Shown here: one piece after another, positions 8,711 to 17,108 of the stretch
Position numbering within the stretch: the first letter of the stretch is position 1
Layout of the letters: every line of letters begins with the position of its first letter
Program-made: the position numbers and the translations under genes
Notes under the pieces: model-generated
Told to the model about the DNA's origin: nothing
Seen by the model: only the letters and a program-made list of their open reading frames with translations
Databases searched by the model: none
Assembly: GCF_001565895.1 (NCBI RefSeq)
Contig: NZ_LSNE01000001.1
Span: 118,856 to 182,855, forward strand
DNA length: 64,000 nucleotides
DNA from: Paraglaciecola hydrolytica
GTDB taxonomy: Bacteria; Pseudomonadota; Gammaproteobacteria; Enterobacterales; Alteromonadaceae
Direction: 5' to 3'

Positions 8711-9532
8711 ATGCGCAAAGGACAGCCAAAACTTTTTGACCTTTTACTTGATGCCCCATGGTGGGTTTCTGTTTTACTTGCTGCTTGTACTTACCTTACT
8801 TTTGCCTTTATTTTTCCCCTCATTGAAACAAACAATCCCTTTATCAATATGTTTAAAGCAGCCTTTACTAATATGGGGCCATTTTTGAGTGCTTTGCTGC
8901 TGTTGCCTGCACCTTTTGCCTATTTTAATGGCAGGCGAAAAAGGCAGTTAGTCGATGTGCAAAGTGATATTGACTCAATCAAAGCATTGAGCTGGAAAGC
9001 CTTTGAAGAATTGGTGGCGGAAGCCTATCGCAGACAAGGTTATCGGGTAATAGAGAATGGTTTTGGTCCCGATGGTGGCGTTGATGTTAAGTTATTTAAA
9101 GATAATGTAGTTACCTTGGTGCAATGCAAGCAGTGGCGTTCAAAAAATGTTGGTGTCAGTGTTATACGCGAGATGTTTGGGGTGTTGACTGCACAGCAGG
9201 CACAAAAGGTAATCGTAATTTGTTGTGGCGGTTTTACTGCAGATGCAGTGGCGTTTGCTGATGGTAAACCAATCCAGTTAATTGGTGGTACTGAGTTGCT
9301 GACTATGGTGAAAAACGTCCAAGTGGAGCTTGTGATGCAGCAAGTTTCAAATACCGCAGAACTTGTAACAGCTATCAATAATCTTTGTCCTAAATGTGGT
9401 GCTCATTTGGTTGAGCGCCAAGCCAAACGAGGTGTAAACATTGGGAATAGCTTTTTAGGTTGCTCTGCTTTTCCAAAATGTCGGTTTACTAAGGACTCAG
9501 CAAATTTACTAAAGATTCAAGGACAAAAATGA
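8711..9532 (+). CDS. Membrane-anchored Mrr-like restriction endonuclease with zinc finger
   Basis: About 273 residues in three parts. Two membrane segments (about 15-37 and 50-75) come first. A Mrr_cat PD-(D/E)xK nuclease domain follows (about 95-205) with FEELVAEAYR, the acidic GGVDV and the QCKQW catalytic strand. Last is a topoisomerase-type C4 zinc finger (Cys226, Cys229, Cys251, Cys257). Mrr relatives cut modified or foreign DNA; the membrane anchor suggests action at the envelope. The frame opens at a TTG (8666), but the ATG at 8711 gives a normal N-terminus. Its stop overlaps the start of the next gene (ATGA), so the two are translationally coupled. Confidence 0.85.
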   Translation: MRKGQPKLFDLLLDAPWWVSVLLAACTYLTFAFIFPLIETNNPFINMFKAAFTNMGPFLSALLLLPAPFAYFNGRRKRQLVDVQSDIDSIKALSWKAFEELVAEAYRRQGYRVIENGFGPDGGVDVKLFKDNVVTLVQCKQWRSKNVGVSVIREMFGVLTAQQAQKVIVICCGGFTADAVAFADGKPIQLIGGTELLTMVKNVQVELVMQQVSNTAELVTAINNLCPKCGAHLVERQAKRGVNIGNSFLGCSAFPKCRFTKDSANLLKIQGQK

Positions 9533-10272
9533 AAGACTTAGATGTTCACAAAAAAATTGCTGTATTAATTGATGCCGATAATGCTCAGCTATCTAAACTC
9601 AAAGCCATACTTGATGAGATTTCTGCTCACGGTCATGTATTAATAAAACGGGCTTATGGTGATTGGTCGATAGATCAACTTAAAAACTGGAAACAAACTC
9701 TTAACGAACTGGCGATACAGCCCATTCAACAGTTTGCTTATACCACGGGTAAAAACTCCACTGATGCGTCCATGATCATTGATGCCATGGACTTGCTCTT
9801 TTCAGACAGGTTTGACGCATTTGCATTGGTATCAAGTGACAGTGATTTTACTAAGCTTGCATCCCGTCTGCGTGAATCTGAAAAGTTTGTATTTGGGGTT
9901 GGTGAGAAAAAAACACCTATTTCATTCCGTAATGCTTGCGATGATTTTATTTACACAGAAAACCTTGATGCGACAGATAAGATCAAAAAGGATGAAAAAG
10001 GCACGCAAGTTGAAGAAACAAATAGTATGAAAGAAATTGTGCCGATCCTTGTTAAAGCATGGGAACAATTTCAAGATGAGGATGGTTGGGTAAATGCAGG
10101 GGCTGCAGGGAGTTTTTTAAAACGGGCAAAGCCCGACTTTGACCCGCGTACTTATGGTGCGAAAAAGGTCACGGAGGTGATCGCGGGCTTATCTAGTATT
10201 TTTGAAATGAGTAAACAAAAAGGTAAAGGCACAACTCAGGTAATACTGTATCGCCCTAAGTCCATTAAATGA
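9529..10272 (+). CDS. NYN-domain (LabA/DUF88) ribonuclease-like protein with OST-HTH/LOTUS domain
   Basis: 247 residues. The NYN (PIN-like) domain spans about 9-145, with acidic motifs VLIDADNAQ, STDASMIIDAMD and VSSDSDFTKLA forming the expected metal-binding pocket. An OST-HTH/LOTUS domain at about 170-240 is a putative RNA-binding module. NYN-LOTUS proteins are predicted RNases. The start overlaps the stop of the Mrr-like gene by four bases, showing a two-gene operon that pairs a membrane DNA nuclease with a predicted RNase. Confidence 0.88.
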   Translation: MKDLDVHKKIAVLIDADNAQLSKLKAILDEISAHGHVLIKRAYGDWSIDQLKNWKQTLNELAIQPIQQFAYTTGKNSTDASMIIDAMDLLFSDRFDAFALVSSDSDFTKLASRLRESEKFVFGVGEKKTPISFRNACDDFIYTENLDATDKIKKDEKGTQVEETNSMKEIVPILVKAWEQFQDEDGWVNAGAAGSFLKRAKPDFDPRTYGAKKVTEVIAGLSSIFEMSKQKGKGTTQVILYRPKSIK

Positions 10273-10319
10273 CTGCCGAACAGAGATTAATCATGAAATC
10301 CTTAATAGGACATGCATCG

Positions 10320-11531
10320 TTACAGCTTGAAGTCATGTGCATTCGGCACTATCGCCTTTAGTCTCTCTATATCACCTGTACTTACGCCATGTTGACTAAA
10401 GTAGGCTTGCCATTGCTGGGTGAGTTGCCGCACTTCTTCAATCATTTTCCGGGCTTTAAAAGGTTTTAAGCCAAAGCGCAGTGATTGACTTAGCAGGTTG
10501 TCTATATCACCTTGTCGCCCTGAATTGCCAATACCTATACCGTGTTGTGCAGAGTTATTGATAGGTAATACGTCAAATGCGGGAGATAAACGCCAGTGTG
10601 CGTGGGCAAAAGGGTATAACAAGGCATGGTTGCGTGCGTGGTCATCGGTATTACCCATCAATACGTTAAATATCATGCAGTAATACAAATCGTGGGCGTC
10701 GCTAGGTTCTGCACCATAGGTCATAATAAATTCGGCCAGATGGCCGTAATTGTAGGTGGTACGCAGTACTGCGCTATTAACGATATTTTGACTGAATAGC
10801 GAATTGGCACTTAAGTAGTGGCAGCAGGGTTTGCCTTTTTGCAGGTCAAAACGTTCTACCAGCAAAGTGTCACCCGCAGGTGTTGGTAAAACCTGGGTAT
10901 TGGCGACACGGCAGGGCAATTCGTTCAGCATGCGCATGGTGGCATGTTCTACTTTAACGATGTTGATAAGGTCGTTAGGGTGATTGAACTTAGCCAGGTA
11001 AGCCTTATCTGCATCCTGAATAATGGTTTTGGGGCGAGCACCACCCATACTTGAACCATACTCGAATGCCCTTTTAGCTTCGGGCGGGATGTCTTGATCG
11101 GCCAGTATCGCGTCTTTGGCTTGAAGCAGTATTGACAAGTCACCCAGGGTATTTTTATTAAATTTGGGTTTGGATTGCTTACTTGACAGGCTGAATACCA
11201 AAGCGCCAACGCCCATGCCTGAGCCAGCCAATAAAAATTCTAAGGCATTTTTGGGTTTAGTTTTATGCAGGGATAAAATGACTTTTTTACCCCATGAATC
11301 CGCTCCCGCATCAGCCAGCACGCCAAATAATCCCTGATTAAATTGCGTATTATGTTGTTGCTCGTTCAGTGGTAAGTGTATCGGGTCGAGTGCAAATGCC
11401 TTGGGGTGACTCAGGTAACTTTTACCGTAGCGGAACTGACCTTGTTTGCACGCTTCATCTATTTGAATCACGCCACAAACTATAGGGGAGTTTTCCAGAC
11501 CATCTATAAAAACATAGGCTTTAGAAGTCAT
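10320..11531 (-). CDS. hipA: HipA-family serine/threonine kinase toxin
   Basis: 403 residues with the HipA layout: N-terminal subdomain (about 1-100), Gly-rich loop GSSMGGARPKT, YLAKFN strand with the ATP-site lysine, LLVERFD, catalytic NTDDHARNH and metal-binding AFDVLP. In E. coli HipA phosphorylates GltX and causes growth arrest; the target of this homologue is unknown. It overlaps the 3' end of hipB by 11 bases, the normal antitoxin-first order. All key kinase residues appear present, so it should be active. Confidence 0.92.
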   Translation of the reverse strand: MTSKAYVFIDGLENSPIVCGVIQIDEACKQGQFRYGKSYLSHPKAFALDPIHLPLNEQQHNTQFNQGLFGVLADAGADSWGKKVILSLHKTKPKNALEFLLAGSGMGVGALVFSLSSKQSKPKFNKNTLGDLSILLQAKDAILADQDIPPEAKRAFEYGSSMGGARPKTIIQDADKAYLAKFNHPNDLINIVKVEHATMRMLNELPCRVANTQVLPTPAGDTLLVERFDLQKGKPCCHYLSANSLFSQNIVNSAVLRTTYNYGHLAEFIMTYGAEPSDAHDLYYCMIFNVLMGNTDDHARNHALLYPFAHAHWRLSPAFDVLPINNSAQHGIGIGNSGRQGDIDNLLSQSLRFGLKPFKARKMIEEVRQLTQQWQAYFSQHGVSTGDIERLKAIVPNAHDFKL

Positions 11532-11808
11532 TGTCTAATTCGCTTATTGGGCTACGAGATTTACGACTAAGTTTGTTTGTGTTGTTGAGTTGCTGGTCAA
11601 TTACCTGCTGAATATGGTCAATTAAATTCAAATGCTCTAAAACCAAAAACAAGGATTCTGCATTAACGCTTTTGCCATTTTCCATGGAGGATATGGTATT
11701 GCGACCAACGCCAACGCGTATGGCGAGTTCTTTTTGATCCATGGTGATACTTCTGGTGTTTTTAATCAGTTCACCCACAGTATTCAGTAAATGTTGCGAT
11801 TTATGCAT
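11521..11808 (-). CDS. hipB: HipB-like XRE-family antitoxin
   Basis: 95 residues with a helix-turn-helix (about residues 24-55; DQKELAIRVGVGRNTISSMENG) of the XRE type and a polar C-terminal tail. First gene of the hipBA pair, overlapping hipA. It should neutralise HipA and repress its own promoter. Confidence 0.9.
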   Translation of the reverse strand: MHKSQHLLNTVGELIKNTRSITMDQKELAIRVGVGRNTISSMENGKSVNAESLFLVLEHLNLIDHIQQVIDQQLNNTNKLSRKSRSPISELDNDF

Positions 11809-11817
11809 GTAATTTTA

Positions 11818-11862
11818 GGCGTTAGGTATTTAATGTTTAAAATATAGGGCGTTAATGCTATT
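11818..11862. promoter_or_regulatory. Direct repeats upstream of hipB, possible HipB operators
   Basis: Two copies of GGCGTTA followed after 2-4 bases by TATTTA begin at 11818 and 11848, exactly 30 bp apart, just upstream of the hipB start. Spacing of about three helical turns fits repeated binding of a small XRE dimer. The sequence does not match the E. coli HipB box. The rest of the 435-bp gap up to 12244 shows no gene. Confidence 0.35.
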
Positions 11863-12244
11863 TATATAATATTTAATTATCGCTGCACATGATGGTCAAG
11901 TTGTTACTTAACCTCAGCTCTGGATGAAAAATGTCGTTTAAACTTAATATTTTTATAAAAATCAATGTGTTGTGGCTTATTTAATATTCATGAAAACGCT
12001 AATGCTGGCTCAATGACGAAATTTCTCGTGTTTAGCAAAGCGGGGTTTTCGTACGTAATAGCTGGCTATTACTAGAAAGCCAAACGTGGCGCAAATAGGA
12101 GGAATAGCTTTTTAGGCTAACGACATAGAACGCTTCATACAGAATCTTTTTATCATGACTCAGTGCGTCGCTTGCCTTAAAACGGTAAGCTAAAGGCCGA
12201 AATCAAACGGCTATTGGCCTTATGCTTAGGCGCTAAATTAACAG

Positions 12245-14236
12245 ATGCAAAATACCCCTCAATCACACCAAACCGCTGTGCAATTACTCTCTTCTGGCAA
12301 GCCTGCTGAGGCAGAGCAATTATTGCTGGCTCTGCTTAAAGATGATGGCACTAATACTGAAGCATTGGCCTTGTTGGGCCACAGTTTGCAGATGCAGGGT
12401 AAAACATCGCAAGCGGTTGAGGTGTTCGAGCGTTTGGTGCAAGTTGATGTTACTTCGTTTCAAAGTTATGCCGAGTTGGCGGGGGCTTATATTGCTAACA
12501 AACAATCTGACTTAGCCGAGCGGGCTTATCAGCGGGCGCTTGAGTTAAATCCGGATTTTTCTGAGGCGTGGTTTTTCTTGGGCAATTTGTTGATGCAAAG
12601 TCAGGAGCTGCAAAAGGCCAAACATTGTTTTGCTCAGGCTGAACGTTGCGACCCTTATCGGCCGGTATTTGTGCAAGTACAACAAGCCTTACATAACAAA
12701 GATTTTCATAGTGCTGAAAAGCTCTGCCGTGGGGTATTAAACACTCATACCCATCACCCACAAGCTTTACATACTTTGGCCATGCTGGCCGAGCAGCTAC
12801 AAGCTTATGAGCAGGCGGTTAATATACTGCAGCGAGGTATTAACTATGCGCCATACCATGTGAGTTTATGGGAGGCTTTGATTAAAAACCTCAGTCACTT
12901 GGGCAAACATCAAGATGCCATTAGTGCGGCGCAAAAGTTACAGAGTTTTGATCCCACGCAATGGCGTTATGCCATGTTATTGGCCGTGGAATTGGCTAAT
13001 GCCGGCCAGTTTGCGCAAAGTTTATTGGCTTATGATCAGGCCCTTAGTTTAGTGCCAGATAATGCCAACGTGCATTTGTTACGCGGGCATGTACTCAAAA
13101 CCTTGGGTAAACGAGATGAATGTGAACAAGCCTATCGTCGTAGCTTGGCTTTAGATAAGGTCAACGGCACAGCTTATTGGGCATTGGCTGATTTAAAGTC
13201 TTATGGTTTTAGTGCGCAAGATATGCAGCACATGCAAAGCTTGTTGGATGATCCCGCCGTTGCACCTGCTCAGGCGGCACAAGCGGGTTTTGCTTTGGCT
13301 AAGGCTTATGAAGATAAACACGATTTTGCTCAAGCCTTTGCACTGTATACCAAAGCCAATCAACTGCGCCCTGATGTGCAGTTTGTGCCCGAGGATTATG
13401 CTCATAGTTGTAGTGTGGTTAAACAAGCCTTTACGCCTGAGGTGTTGCGTAAACAAGCAGCTAAAGTAAAAACTGAACAGCCAATACCCATATTTATCGT
13501 TGGGCTAACCCGTTCTGGTTCTACTTTGTTGGAACAAATGCTGGCCAGTCATTCGAGTATTGAAGGCACCATGGAATTGTATTCTATGCCCCATACGGTG
13601 CGCCGTGCTGAGTTGTTGGCTAAACAAAAACAGACTTATTACCCCGCTGTGATGGCTCAGCTCAGTGAAGATGAATTGCTGGCTTTAGGTCAAAGTTATT
13701 TGCAAGAAACCGCCGCGTTTCGCACGGGCAGCCCTTATTTTATCGACAAGATGCCACCTAATTTTCATAACGTGGGTTTTATTCACATGATTTTGCCCCA
13801 AGCGATAATTATTGATGCACGCCGTCATCCACTGTCGACTTGTTTAAGTAACTTTAAACAGCATTATGCCAAGGGCTACGATTTTAGTTACGACCTGCAA
13901 CATTTGGGTTTTTACTACAATGAATATGTGGCCATGATGGATCATTGGGATGAGGTTTTACCTAACAAAGTATTGTGTATGCAGTATGAAAATGTGGTGC
14001 AAGATACCGAACAACAAATTCGCCGTTTATTGGCTCATTGTGGTTTAGAGTTTGAAGCGCAATGTTTAAGTTTTTATGCCAATAAACGTGCGGTACGTAC
14101 CGCCAGCAGTGAGCAAGTACGCCAACCTATTTATAACAAAGGCATGCAGCAATGGCGCGAGTTTGAAGAGTACCTTGAGCCGCTTAAAACGGCTTTAGGT
14201 GAACAAACCCTGCAACGTTTTGCAAGTTTTTTGTGA
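12245..14236 (+). CDS. TPR-repeat sulfotransferase
   Basis: 663 residues. About 400 residues of tetratricopeptide repeats come first, then a PAPS-dependent sulfotransferase domain: 5' phosphosulfate-binding motif FIVGLTRSGSTLLEQ (about 417-431) and the 3' phosphate motif DARRHPLSTCLSNF. Bacterial TPR-sulfotransferases move sulfate from PAPS to an unknown carbohydrate or protein acceptor. No signal peptide is visible. It stands alone in its direction; a second protein of the same architecture is encoded about 5 kb downstream on the other strand. Confidence 0.9.
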   Translation: MQNTPQSHQTAVQLLSSGKPAEAEQLLLALLKDDGTNTEALALLGHSLQMQGKTSQAVEVFERLVQVDVTSFQSYAELAGAYIANKQSDLAERAYQRALELNPDFSEAWFFLGNLLMQSQELQKAKHCFAQAERCDPYRPVFVQVQQALHNKDFHSAEKLCRGVLNTHTHHPQALHTLAMLAEQLQAYEQAVNILQRGINYAPYHVSLWEALIKNLSHLGKHQDAISAAQKLQSFDPTQWRYAMLLAVELANAGQFAQSLLAYDQALSLVPDNANVHLLRGHVLKTLGKRDECEQAYRRSLALDKVNGTAYWALADLKSYGFSAQDMQHMQSLLDDPAVAPAQAAQAGFALAKAYEDKHDFAQAFALYTKANQLRPDVQFVPEDYAHSCSVVKQAFTPEVLRKQAAKVKTEQPIPIFIVGLTRSGSTLLEQMLASHSSIEGTMELYSMPHTVRRAELLAKQKQTYYPAVMAQLSEDELLALGQSYLQETAAFRTGSPYFIDKMPPNFHNVGFIHMILPQAIIIDARRHPLSTCLSNFKQHYAKGYDFSYDLQHLGFYYNEYVAMMDHWDEVLPNKVLCMQYENVVQDTEQQIRRLLAHCGLEFEAQCLSFYANKRAVRTASSEQVRQPIYNKGMQQWREFEEYLEPLKTALGEQTLQRFASFL

Positions 14237-14559
14237 GATCCAATAAACTCAATTTTTAGCTGCGTTTATAACATTTGATTTCGTTGTGCAATGTTGTCAA
14301 TGCTTTAGCGTACTGTGATGTATTGCCAAGTAATTTTGAATATCTGCAATATTTGCCTATTTTATGTTCTGAATCTTTCTTGTTTCGTAAGGGAGTTATC
14401 TTTAAAAGCTCTGTCTGGCCTTAGTCTGTTAGACGGATTGTTAGTATTTGAAATGAGCGCCTGCGTTTTTCCCTAATGTTAAGTTTAATTTTGGTATAGC
14501 ATTGCGGTTTTTGAGCCAAGGCATATTAAACGCCTAGTCCAATTCAACAAGGAGTAAAC
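14237..14559. other. Intergenic stretch, nothing recognised
   Basis: 323 bases after the TPR-sulfotransferase gene. I see no terminator with a clear T-run, no RNA gene and no open frame of note. The last 15 bases hold the ribosome-binding site of the next small gene. Confidence 0.5.
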
Positions 14560-14787
14560 TTGCAGAGTGAATTAAATTACCGTTTTGCTAACGGGCAAAT
14601 TGCCAACCGTTTTCTTAATGAATTAAATCATTGGTCTTCTTCTACGGGTAATATTCAGATTAGAGCGAAACTCGCTAGAGGCGCAGATACAGTTAAAGTT
14701 TCTTATCATTTTGATGGCAAAGGCTTCGATTACACTAGTTCGGAGTTAGACGACTTAGCCGCAAAATATCACGGCGAAGAAGTATAA
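14560..14787 (+). CDS. Small hypothetical protein with TTG start
   Basis: 75 residues, soluble, no recognised family. The start codon is TTG at 14560, supported by a near-perfect AAGGAG five bases upstream; no ATG lies nearby in frame. The product is rich in polar and acidic residues with a Tyr/Asp-rich C-terminal half. Single gene, convergent with the next one. Function unknown. Confidence 0.6.
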   Translation: MQSELNYRFANGQIANRFLNELNHWSSSTGNIQIRAKLARGADTVKVSYHFDGKGFDYTSSELDDLAAKYHGEEV

Positions 14788-14825
14788 ATTGCTAGTTTTG
14801 AAAACTGCATAACTTTAGCGAGATC

Positions 14826-15653
14826 TTAGTTATCTGCTAAATGTTTGAAGCTTTCACAACTGATATTTGGATAAGTTGGTCGAGTGGTGGGCAAATCATT
14901 AGCGCCAAATTTAGTCACGGCAAACAAATAAAACTTGGCGATAAAGTCAGGCAATTCAGATTGTAATAACATTTGATAAAATAAGTCATCCACCTCTTCT
15001 TTGCTTAAGGGAATAATATCAAGGTATTGATACAAGGCGTCGTGGATTAAACTGGCATGTTGTGCCAGTTGCCAAAACACAATTTTCTGTGTTACTGCCC
15101 CGTCTGTATTGAATATACTGATTGGGTGCTCTCTATGCCACCAATCAGGGGTGCCAACTAAGGCAAACCAATAAAACAAACGTTTAGGTGTGCACCCATC
15201 CCACGCGTATGTTGTAGGCGTCTGCAAATTATAACTAACGGAGTTGGTTTTTTTATCGATAATGCTAGGCCCAGGGTTAACAATGATATGCCCCTGATCA
15301 ATCACCAACCAATTACTATAAAATTGTTGGCCTGCAACACGTGCCGTTTTGAGTACCACAGGATAATCGATATAATTTATCCAAGGGCCTTCTCTGTCTC
15401 GGCTGGCAAATCCCCATTTTTCTAATTCTTGGGTCTTAGCACCAAGGGCCCTTTTTTCGCGAATTTCCCACCCAATATGTCTGGGTAGGTAAAAACCGCC
15501 AACCAGAATGACCCCCAATATAACAAATACTCCAATGAGTCCTGGGTGTCTGAAAATCAGATAAGCAATAAGCAGAAAACCAAAACCCAACAGTGATTTT
15601 AAAATTAAATCGATACGTTTAACTAATTTTACTGCGTGATATTCGGTGGACAT
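14826..15653 (-). CDS. Hypothetical membrane protein
   Basis: 275 residues. Two adjacent hydrophobic helices near the N-terminus (about 15-35 and 38-57) are followed by a soluble domain rich in Trp and Tyr. No motif I recognise. It would sit in the inner membrane with most of its mass on one side. Single gene. Confidence 0.65.
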   Translation of the reverse strand: MSTEYHAVKLVKRIDLILKSLLGFGFLLIAYLIFRHPGLIGVFVILGVILVGGFYLPRHIGWEIREKRALGAKTQELEKWGFASRDREGPWINYIDYPVVLKTARVAGQQFYSNWLVIDQGHIIVNPGPSIIDKKTNSVSYNLQTPTTYAWDGCTPKRLFYWFALVGTPDWWHREHPISIFNTDGAVTQKIVFWQLAQHASLIHDALYQYLDIIPLSKEEVDDLFYQMLLQSELPDFIAKFYLFAVTKFGANDLPTTRPTYPNISCESFKHLADN

Positions 15654-15857
15654 ATTTCCTCACTTTAGATGTCTGTGGTTTATCGCCTTGTTTAAGGACA
15701 AGGTAACAAATGATTCCTCATGACTAGGCTAGGTATGAGTATAGCGTTATTGCAAAATGAGTAAATATTGTATTAACTACTTGGCAAATCGAGCCAAAAT
15801 CAGATCACTTAAGCCTGTGTAGTTTGCTGTGGCATCGGTTTAAATAATGGAGGAATG

Positions 15858-16268
15858 ATGCGCGATCCCAAGCGATTTGTTATGCAACAACACGGTAGTT
15901 TTACCATTGAAATTAAAGGGCGAACACTCGAAATATGTGCTTATGCTGCGTGGAACGAGCAAACATCCATGAAGTTTAAATCTGCCTATATGGAGCTCGC
16001 AGAAAAGTTGTGTGACAAACCTTGGGCTTGTTTAATTAACTTGCTTGAATGGGAGTTAGGTACAGGTGAAATATTACAGGTAGGGAAGGAGCTCAATGCT
16101 TGGTCATATGAAAAGCATCAGCGTTACAGCGCCATTGTTTGTGAGTCGTCCTTACATCGTCAATTAATTGAAAAAATCCAAGAACCAACAAAAAGTATCG
16201 AACACCAATATTTTACTGAAATGACTCCTGCACAAAGCTGGCTAGCTTCTTTGGCGCTTTACGCTTAG
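15858..16268 (+). CDS. Hypothetical STAS-like small protein
   Basis: About 136 residues. A beta strand, a helix and a WACLINLLEWELGTGE segment loosely recall SpoIIAA/STAS-like folds, but I cannot assign it with confidence. GGAGG lies four bases before the second of two in-frame ATGs (15855 and 15858), so 15858 is preferred. Its stop overlaps by four bases the stop of the convergent PBP-like gene. Confidence 0.65.
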   Translation: MRDPKRFVMQQHGSFTIEIKGRTLEICAYAAWNEQTSMKFKSAYMELAEKLCDKPWACLINLLEWELGTGEILQVGKELNAWSYEKHQRYSAIVCESSLHRQLIEKIQEPTKSIEHQYFTEMTPAQSWLASLALYA

Positions 16269-16993
16269 GGATGTTCGGTATGCTTAGCAATTGCCGCTTG
16301 TAATTTAGTCAGTAAATTAGGCGCGATATTTTTGTTGGCGGCTAAATAACCGGTAATTTCTAATTCAGGAATGGCTTTGATAAATACCGCATTATTGGCT
16401 GTTTTGCCATATTGTTTGAGCATGCTAGGGATCAGTTCTGGCGTTTCAATAATTAGATCAACATTGTTGTTAAGCAGTAACTGCCAAGAACAATCAATAT
16501 CTGAACAAGTTATGAAATTCTCACCTTCCTTTAATCCTTTATTCAGTAACCACTCATGGGATATATCCTCACGCTGCACCGCAAAACGATATTGTTTAAT
16601 ATTCTGAATGTCATCAATCTGGATGTCGTCTCTGGTACTTAGTTTTACTAAACCAAATTTATAATAAGTTACAGGTGTTAACCAATAAAATAGTTTTTCA
16701 CGCTTGTCAGTTTTAGCTATGGCGTAAATCAAAGTATTTGGCTCGTTTAAGGCTTTTTTGTAGGCTCTAGCCCAAGGATACATGTTGAAATGGGCACTGA
16801 TACCTGCCGTAGCTAAAATGTCTTTGACCTTGTCAGTAGCAGGCCCAGCAACTTCGCCATCCAGCATAATCTGATAAGGAGGGGATGATTCGGTAACAAC
16901 TTGTAGCTCAGGTGTTTGGGCAAAACTTAATTTGGCAAATAACACTATGACAAATAGGCAGTGTGGGTGAACAAAATTCAGAGACGACAACAT
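16265..16993 (-). CDS. Periplasmic substrate-binding-like protein (SBP_bac_3 family)
   Basis: 242 residues with a signal peptide ending near SFAQT and the layout of family 3 solute-binding domains: ESSPPYQ near the N-terminus, AGPATDKVKDIL, NMYPWARAYKKAL. No ABC permease or ATPase gene is adjacent, so like many Alteromonadales orphan PBP-like proteins it may be a sensor or orphan binding protein. A two-cysteine segment (CSDIDC, about residues 150-160) could form a disulfide. Confidence 0.8.
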   Translation of the reverse strand: MLSSLNFVHPHCLFVIVLFAKLSFAQTPELQVVTESSPPYQIMLDGEVAGPATDKVKDILATAGISAHFNMYPWARAYKKALNEPNTLIYAIAKTDKREKLFYWLTPVTYYKFGLVKLSTRDDIQIDDIQNIKQYRFAVQREDISHEWLLNKGLKEGENFITCSDIDCSWQLLLNNNVDLIIETPELIPSMLKQYGKTANNAVFIKAIPELEITGYLAANKNIAPNLLTKLQAAIAKHTEHP

Positions 16994-17108
16994 TAGATAC
17001 TAGATACACCGAAACTTTAGTTACCCTATGATAATGAATTAATCGCTTTTGTCCAAACCACACTGTCTGTCAATTAAACCTCGATCTTTATTCGAAAGTA
17101 TTTTGCAT

